Assembly (NCBI GenBank): GCA_964458125.1
Contig: CAYWHE010000148.1
Span: forward strand, 1 to 10,263
Reading direction: 5' to 3'
Source of the DNA: CAYWHE01 sp964458125
GTDB taxonomy: Bacteria; Bacteroidota; Bacteroidia; AKYH767-A; OLB10
Length of the DNA: 10,263 bases
Of this stretch, positions 6,067-10,263 are shown piece after piece. The translations under genes were made by a program, and so were the position numbers. The notes under the pieces are model-generated. The model was not told the DNA's origin. It was given only the letters and a program-made list of their open reading frames with translations, and ran no database searches. Every line of letters starts with the position of its first letter. Positions within the stretch are counted from its first letter, which is position 1.

Positions 6067-6939
6067 ATGTACGTAAAAGCAATTGAAACGGTCAGTGGTT
6101 TTACCCGTCCGATACATTCCATTATACGGTATGAAAACAGTACGAATGTCGTTCCGGGATCCGCAACTCTTTTTTTTATAAACGATAAGGGGACAGCCAT
6201 CACCTGCCGGCATGTGGCTGAATTGATCATCAAGGCTGAACAAATAAACCGGTCTTTTCATGAACGGAAATCCAGGAACGTTCAGGGCGATGTTGTTCAT
6301 TATTCGGTGGAATATAAGGAAGGCCGGCCGGCATTGCAGCCTCCCATTGTACAGATCAAGAACAACTTTGTCAATTGTTTTGATACCCTGACCGGATTCA
6401 ACTGCCTGATGCACCCTCTTTATGATCTGGCCATTCTCCAGTTTTCGGGATTCACCAAAATCCTGTATTCCGGCTACGCCCGTTTTCTCCATGACTACAC
6501 GCAGCTCCGGCAGGGTAAGGCGCTCTGCCGGCTGGGCTACCCGTTTCCGGAATTTAACAACTTCCGTTACCATCCCGAACTGGATGAAATTGAATGGACG
6601 GGCAGCGGCATCACCAATAGTCCTTCATTTCCAATTGACGGTATCATTACCCGGCTCATTGCCCGTAACCAGGTTCCCGATGGAATAGAAATGAGTTCAC
6701 CCGGATTGCGTGGGCAAAGCGGTGGTCCTTTGTTCGACCAGGATGGCGTGATCTATGGCATGCAATCGGCTACCGCACACCTGCACCTGGGTTTCGATCT
6801 GACCGACTTTCCGGTACAGGATGGCGGACTGGTGAAAAAGGTTACCAATTCGCCTTTTTTACACGTGGGCCAGTGCGTACACGTTCAGATTATAAAAGAA
6901 TTTCTTACGCAGCACGCCATTCCTTTCACCGAGGCCTGA
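6067..6939 (+). CDS. trypsin-like serine protease without signal peptide
   Basis: A 290-residue chymotrypsin-fold peptidase. The catalytic triad can be placed: H49 in ITCRHVAE, D120 in YDLAILQF, and S218 in GLRGQSGGPLFD, the GxSGGP motif, followed by VIYGMQSA. The start is immediately followed by domain sequence (IRYENSTNVVPGSATLFFI), with no hydrophobic leader or membrane helix, so it should be cytoplasmic unless exported by another route. It lacks a PDZ domain, unlike DegP/HtrA. An insertion at residues 60-110 between the His and Asp regions is longer than in simple trypsins. The target is unknown. It is divergent from the DUF4199 gene (82 bp between starts) and 177 bp ahead of nrdJ; no clear terminator follows it. 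The family call is firm, the biological role open. Confidence 0.8.
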   Translation: MYVKAIETVSGFTRPIHSIIRYENSTNVVPGSATLFFINDKGTAITCRHVAELIIKAEQINRSFHERKSRNVQGDVVHYSVEYKEGRPALQPPIVQIKNNFVNCFDTLTGFNCLMHPLYDLAILQFSGFTKILYSGYARFLHDYTQLRQGKALCRLGYPFPEFNNFRYHPELDEIEWTGSGITNSPSFPIDGIITRLIARNQVPDGIEMSSPGLRGQSGGPLFDQDGVIYGMQSATAHLHLGFDLTDFPVQDGGLVKKVTNSPFLHVGQCVHVQIIKEFLTQHAIPFTEA

Positions 6940-7036
6940 TGTTCACGCGGGTTCATTCGAAAGGTTCTGAATAGCTGGAAAGTTTGACAAATTCTGAAGG
7001 CAGGTTTGAATTTTGATTTGGCCTGTGGCATAAAAA

Positions 7037-7090
7037 ATGAAAACTATAAATTTCAGAAAAAAAAAACCTCAGGCAAAAGAGGTTATATGA
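7037..7090 (+). CDS. possible 17-residue leader peptide upstream of nrdJ
   Basis: ATG at 7037 in an A-rich context (TAAAAAATGAAAAC) opens a short frame, MKTINFRKKKPQAKEVI, ending in TGA at 7088-7090. The stop overlaps (ATGA) a second micro-frame of three codons, MNS, at 7087-7098. Five of the 17 residues are lysine and one is arginine. The coding part spans a hairpin (7065-7084). There is no Shine-Dalgarno sequence, which is normal here. A tiny frame of this kind can arise by chance; conservation would decide. Confidence 0.2.
   Translation: MKTINFRKKKPQAKEVI
7057..7084 (-). terminator. terminator-like hairpin facing leftward in the nrdJ leader
   Basis: AACCTC (7065-7070) and GAGGTT (7079-7084) pair in a 6-bp stem with an 8-base loop, and eight A (7057-7064) precede the left arm. 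Read on the - strand this is a hairpin followed by eight U, the form of an intrinsic terminator. Read on the + strand it has no U-tract. No - strand gene ends here; the nearest one to the right is the cysteine synthase gene beyond 9313. A competing + strand stem, TCAGG (7069-7073) with CCTGA (7094-7098), overlaps it. Confidence 0.35.
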
Positions 7091-7116
7091 ACTCCTGACG
7101 GTAATTATAACGGAGC

Positions 7117-9252
7117 ATGCACAAAGAGAAAAAAACATATTCCTGTAATCGCGTATTAAAATCCTGTCTGAACTATTTTGACGGGGATGAATTGGCAGCT
7201 ACCACATGGATGGAAAAATATGCCATGAAATCGAAGGAGGGAAAGTTCCTGGAGCTGACGCCTTCCGATATGCATCACCGGATGGCCGGGGAACTGGTGA
7301 AAACCGAGAAAAAGTGGCCATCGATTAAGCCAGGATCAGAAAAATTCGGCAGGCTGAGCGTTTACGGTCAGCAACGTAAACCCTTAAACGAAAAACGGAT
7401 TTTTAATTACTTCGATCACTTCCGGTATATGATTCCACAGGGCAGTGTAATGGCCTCACTGGGAAATAAGCTCACGTTTGCCTCCTTGTCCAATTGCGTG
7501 GTGCTTCCATCACTGTATGATTCCTATGGGGGAATTTTTTATACCGATCAGCAGCTGGCACAGCTTTTTAAGCGCAGGTGCGGAGTAGGGATTGATTTGT
7601 CTGCGTTACGCCCGGCTGGAATGTACGTATCCAATGCAGCGGGTTCCTCGTCGGGCGCGGTTTCCTTTATGGACCGGTTTTCCTTCACCACCCGTGAGGT
7701 AGCACAGAAGGGCAGGAGGGGAGCCCTGATGATGACGCTGGACGTTTCGCATCCCGATATCGAAGCCTTTGTCAACAGCAAGCAGGACCTCCGGAAAATA
7801 ACGGGTGCCAATATTTCGGTTAAAATCTCAGATGCCTTTATGAATGCCGTGGAAGGGGATCACTGGTTTGAACTGAAATTCCCGGTTAATTCAAAAAATC
7901 CGGGGTATTTAAAGAAAATCAGGGCCCGGAAATTATGGTCCGTTATGGTGGCCTGTGCAGCTCATACCGGCGAGCCCGGTATGCTGTTCTGGGATCACCA
8001 GCATTACCTTTCCACTTCATCCGTTTACCCGCGTTATAAAAATGTGTCCACCAATCCCTGTTCCGAAATTGCCATGCAGGGCGGTGATTCATGCCGTCTG
8101 CTGGCGCTGAACCTGTTTTCGTTTGTGGAGAATCCTTTCCTGCCGGTAGCTTCATTCAATTTTACGAAATTTTATGAAGTGGTGTATGAGGCCCAGCGCC
8201 TGCTCGATGATCTGGTGGAACTGGAACTGGAAACCATCGTGCGCATCCTCGACAAAGTGAAAAACGACCCTGAGCCCAAGCACATCAAGGAAAACGAAAG
8301 GAGAACCTGGCAGCTGTTGCTCGAACAGGGTCGGGCAGGAAGGAGGACAGGCCTGGGCTTTACGGCACTGGCCGATTCTTTGGCGGCATTGGGCATCCGG
8401 CTGAGCGATGCAAAAGCCGTCAGCATGACGGAAAGGATCATGAAAGTAAAATGCGAAGCAGAGTTTGATTCGTCCATTGACATGGCCGTGGAACGGGGAA
8501 AATTTTCGGGTTTTGATCCCTCCTGCGAGCATAAATCCGGTTTCGTCCTCATGCTGAAAGAACAGTTTCCGGGTATTTATAAACGAATGATGAAATACGG
8601 GAGGAGAAATGTATCCCTCAGCACGGTTTCTCCATCCGGAACAGTCAGTATACTGACCCGCACATCTTCCGGAATAGAACCGGTTTTCATGCTGCGTTAT
8701 ATACGAAGAAGAAAAGTGCAGGCAGGAAAAGATGCAGCCGGAGAACTGGTCACGGACGCCTCCGGGGATGCCTGGCAGGAATTTGAAGTGCAGCACCCCA
8801 AATTCGACCTGTGGAAAAAGATTTCCGGGCTGGAGGATGCTTCAGCAAGTCCTTACGCCGGCTCTACGGCTCATGAACTTCATTGGAAAACGAGGCTTAA
8901 GTTGCAGGCCATTGTACAGCGGTATACCACGCATTCCATATCCTCCACACTGAACCTTCCTGAAGGAACCAGCGTGGAGATGGTGGGCAGGATTTATATG
9001 CAGGCCTGGAAAATGGGTCTGAAAGGCGTAACGGTTTACCTGGCCGGCTCACGCAGCGGAGTGTTGGTGGATGCAGTTGAAAAGAAGATGGAGCCTGGTG
9101 AAAAGCTGTACGGGGATCCGGGACAAACGACTGAGGAATTTTCAGAAAGGCTGCAAACAGTCATATGCCCGGTTTGCGGGGTATCCAATCATGCCAATGC
9201 AGAAGCCGGATGTTACAAATGCACTTCCTGCGGTAATATTTTATGTGGTTGA
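7117..9252 (+). CDS. nrdJ: class II ribonucleotide reductase, adenosylcobalamin-dependent
   Basis: A 711-residue cytoplasmic enzyme that reduces ribonucleoside diphosphates to deoxyribonucleotides, using adenosylcobalamin to make a thiyl radical; it works with or without oxygen and needs no separate radical subunit. The ten-stranded barrel residues are in place: first redox cysteine C127 (LSNCVVLP), radical site N313-P-C315-S-E317, and partner cysteine C326. GRRGALMMTLDVSHPDIEAF (199-218) and the phosphate-binding STVSPSGTVSIL followed by SSGIEPVF (502-524) are typical of dimeric T. maritima-type NrdJ, as is GLKGVTVYLAGSR (634-646). The C-terminal arm has C684-x-x-C687, C699-x-x-C702-x-x-C705 and C710, the zinc-ribbon and swinging dithiol that re-reduce the active site. 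There is no N-terminal ATP cone. The start context is GGAG only one base before ATG, too near for a normal Shine-Dalgarno. No nrdR, cobalamin gene or other RNR subunit is adjacent. Confidence 0.93.
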   Translation: MHKEKKTYSCNRVLKSCLNYFDGDELAATTWMEKYAMKSKEGKFLELTPSDMHHRMAGELVKTEKKWPSIKPGSEKFGRLSVYGQQRKPLNEKRIFNYFDHFRYMIPQGSVMASLGNKLTFASLSNCVVLPSLYDSYGGIFYTDQQLAQLFKRRCGVGIDLSALRPAGMYVSNAAGSSSGAVSFMDRFSFTTREVAQKGRRGALMMTLDVSHPDIEAFVNSKQDLRKITGANISVKISDAFMNAVEGDHWFELKFPVNSKNPGYLKKIRARKLWSVMVACAAHTGEPGMLFWDHQHYLSTSSVYPRYKNVSTNPCSEIAMQGGDSCRLLALNLFSFVENPFLPVASFNFTKFYEVVYEAQRLLDDLVELELETIVRILDKVKNDPEPKHIKENERRTWQLLLEQGRAGRRTGLGFTALADSLAALGIRLSDAKAVSMTERIMKVKCEAEFDSSIDMAVERGKFSGFDPSCEHKSGFVLMLKEQFPGIYKRMMKYGRRNVSLSTVSPSGTVSILTRTSSGIEPVFMLRYIRRRKVQAGKDAAGELVTDASGDAWQEFEVQHPKFDLWKKISGLEDASASPYAGSTAHELHWKTRLKLQAIVQRYTTHSISSTLNLPEGTSVEMVGRIYMQAWKMGLKGVTVYLAGSRSGVLVDAVEKKMEPGEKLYGDPGQTTEEFSERLQTVICPVCGVSNHANAEAGCYKCTSCGNILCG

Positions 9253-9280
9253 CAAGGCTTGTTGGAGTGCCATGCCATAC

Positions 9281-9294
9281 CGGTTATCAAACCG
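9281..9294. terminator. short hairpin between nrdJ and the cysteine synthase gene
   Basis: CGGTT and AACCG form a 5-bp stem with a 4-base loop in the 60-bp gap between the convergent stops. No U-tract follows on either strand, so a role in termination is only a guess; nothing better is present in the gap. Confidence 0.2.
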
Positions 9295-9312
9295 CCCTCA
9301 GGCAACCTGCAG

Positions 9313-10263
9313 TTATCTTCCGGGAGGAAGGAAATCCGCAAAAGATGCTTCTTCAGGATCATAGCAGATGCTGCATACTCTTTTTTGAGCGCTGAAATCC
9401 GTTAACTGCACATCCGTTGAAAGGAAGCCTTTTTTAACCGGTTCTTCCTTTAATAAATCAGTGCTGAGATATTTTTTGTTGCTGTCCGGAAAAACAGTAA
9501 CCACCACCTGGTCCTTTCCAAATTTATTTTGTACCATCAGGGCACCTAAAAAATTCGCTCCGGAGGAAATTCCCACCCCCAGGCCGAGTTTGGAGGCTAA
9601 CAGTTGCGCCATGATGATGGCATCACCGTCATCCACAGCGATCACCTCATCCAATTCACGAAGGTGTACGATAGACGGAATGAATTCATCGGAAATACCC
9701 TGTATACGGTGCTTACCGACTTTGTGTCCGGTCGACAGGGTTGGTGAATTGGCAGGTTCCAGCGGAAAGGCTTTAATGTTTTTGTTCTGTTCCTTTAAAT
9801 ATTTTCCAACGCCCATCACGGTACCTCCCGAACCAACCCCGGCAATAAAGGCATCGGGTATCAGGTTACGGGTTTTTAACTGCCACCATATTTCAGGACC
9901 GGTGGTGAGGTAGTGTGCCTGCGTATTGTCTTCATTTGAAAACTGACTGGAAAGAAAACCACCCGCCCGCAGCGAGGCGGCTTTGGCCATTTCAATACTG
10001 CCTAAAAATCCCCCTTCTTCCTTGCTCACCAGCGTTATATGGGCGCCCAGGCTCCTGATCAGGTTTTTCCTTTCCATACTCATCCAGTCGGGCATGAAGA
10101 TATTGACCTGGTGCCCCAGGGCCCGTCCGATGGCGGCAACTGAAATTCCTGTGTTGCCGCTGGTTGCTTCAAAAATTTCCATTCCGGGCATGAGTGTCCC
10201 GTGATCATAGGCGCTGCTTAAAATGTGATAAGCCATTCTGTCCTTTATGCTTCCTGTCATATT
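9313..10263 (-). CDS. cysteine synthase family PLP enzyme, N-terminus missing
   Basis: At least 316 residues of a fold-type II PLP enzyme of the cysteine synthase / cystathionine beta-synthase family, which does beta-replacement on O-acetylserine or a similar substrate. The frame runs through the right edge: the first complete codons give N-M-T-G-S-I-K-D-R, where the lysine (codon 10243-10245) is the PLP Schiff base, so an ATG at 10260 is internal and perhaps 40-50 residues are outside. Numbering from that internal Met, TSGNTG (33-38) binds the substrate carboxylate, GVGSGGT (141-147) holds the PLP phosphate, and GISSGANF (230-237) supplies the serine near the pyridine nitrogen. After the usual end (FPDSNKKYLSTDLL) there is a tail of about 45 residues with a CSIC motif (296-299). 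CysK, CysM and desulfhydrase-type activities cannot be told apart here, so no symbol is given. It is convergent with nrdJ. Confidence 0.88.
   Translation of the reverse strand, partial: NMTGSIKDRMAYHILSSAYDHGTLMPGMEIFEATSGNTGISVAAIGRALGHQVNIFMPDWMSMERKNLIRSLGAHITLVSKEEGGFLGSIEMAKAASLRAGGFLSSQFSNEDNTQAHYLTTGPEIWWQLKTRNLIPDAFIAGVGSGGTVMGVGKYLKEQNKNIKAFPLEPANSPTLSTGHKVGKHRIQGISDEFIPSIVHLRELDEVIAVDDGDAIIMAQLLASKLGLGVGISSGANFLGALMVQNKFGKDQVVVTVFPDSNKKYLSTDLLKEEPVKKGFLSTDVQLTDFSAQKRVCSICYDPEEASFADFLPPGR

Noticed and set aside
6055..6573. 172-codon - strand frame antisense to the protease
   Set aside because: It is the mirror of a gene with an intact catalytic triad, and its translation has no recognisable domain.
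7001..7025. CAGG/CCTG pairing as a terminator of the protease gene
   Set aside because: Only four base pairs with a long loop and no U-tract.
6940..7116. Cobalamin riboswitch or NrdR box ahead of nrdJ
   Set aside because: The spacer is short, GCCTGTGGCA (7021-7030) is not a B12 box, and no paired 16-bp NrdR sites are visible.
6953..7138. 61-codon - strand frame across the nrdJ start
   Set aside because: It overlaps the nrdJ start codon, has no recognisable motif, and is crossed by the A-tract and hairpin.
8152..8796. 214-codon - strand frame inside nrdJ, with a second one at 8172-8552
   Set aside because: Both oppose the conserved barrel of NrdJ and have biased, low-complexity compositions typical of antisense frames.
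1..10263. A defence island, mobile element or CRISPR system
   Set aside because: No nuclease, helicase, toxin-antitoxin pair, transposase, integrase, spaced direct repeats or terminal inverted repeats were seen; the MazG-like and protease genes alone do not make a defence locus.

Overview
The window looks like chromosome of a member of the Bacteroidota, probably near Chitinophagales/Saprospirales; the exact lineage is inference. The evidence is three proteins ending in type A type-IX-secretion (T9SS) sorting domains, a DUF4199 membrane protein, near-absence of Shine-Dalgarno sequences before starts, and promoter elements of the Bacteroidota TTG / TAnnTTTG kind. No tRNA, rRNA, CRISPR array, transposase, integrase or phage structural gene was seen. 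It reads as ordinary core/accessory chromosome, and I did not find a convincing new multi-gene system.

Layout. Bases 2-190 are the C-terminus of a T9SS cargo protein (+), closed by a strong bidirectional terminator (215-248) shared with a leftward pair: a TIP30/HTATIP2-like atypical SDR (256-927) and a secreted TPR-like plus DUF6624 protein (953-1930). A 230-bp divergent spacer with a 10-bp GC palindrome separates these from a large cysteine-rich T9SS cargo protein (2161-3741, +). Convergent to that is a MazG/HisE-like all-alpha NTP pyrophosphohydrolase (3784-4179, -). Upstream of it on the same strand lie a PCMD-like/FN3/T9SS cargo protein (4221-5414, -) with its own promoter and terminator, and a four-helix DUF4199 membrane protein (5475-5984, -). 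Divergent from that is a trypsin-like serine protease without a signal peptide (6067-6939, +). After a 177-bp leader with unusual structure comes an adenosylcobalamin-dependent class II ribonucleotide reductase, nrdJ (7117-9252, +). The right edge holds a cysteine-synthase-family PLP enzyme (9313-10263, -) whose N-terminus lies outside the window.

How the genes work together. There is little sign of one pathway. The T9SS cargos and the DUF6624 protein act outside the cytoplasm or on the surface. NrdJ and the MazG-like enzyme both touch nucleotide pools but sit in separate transcription units. Most genes appear to be monocistronic or in pairs. The points most worth checking are the nrdJ leader (two tiny overlapping upstream ORFs, competing hairpins and a terminator-like hairpin facing the wrong way), the signal-less trypsin-like protease, the cysteine partition in the 526-aa cargo protein, and the CxxC tail on the cysteine-synthase-like enzyme.
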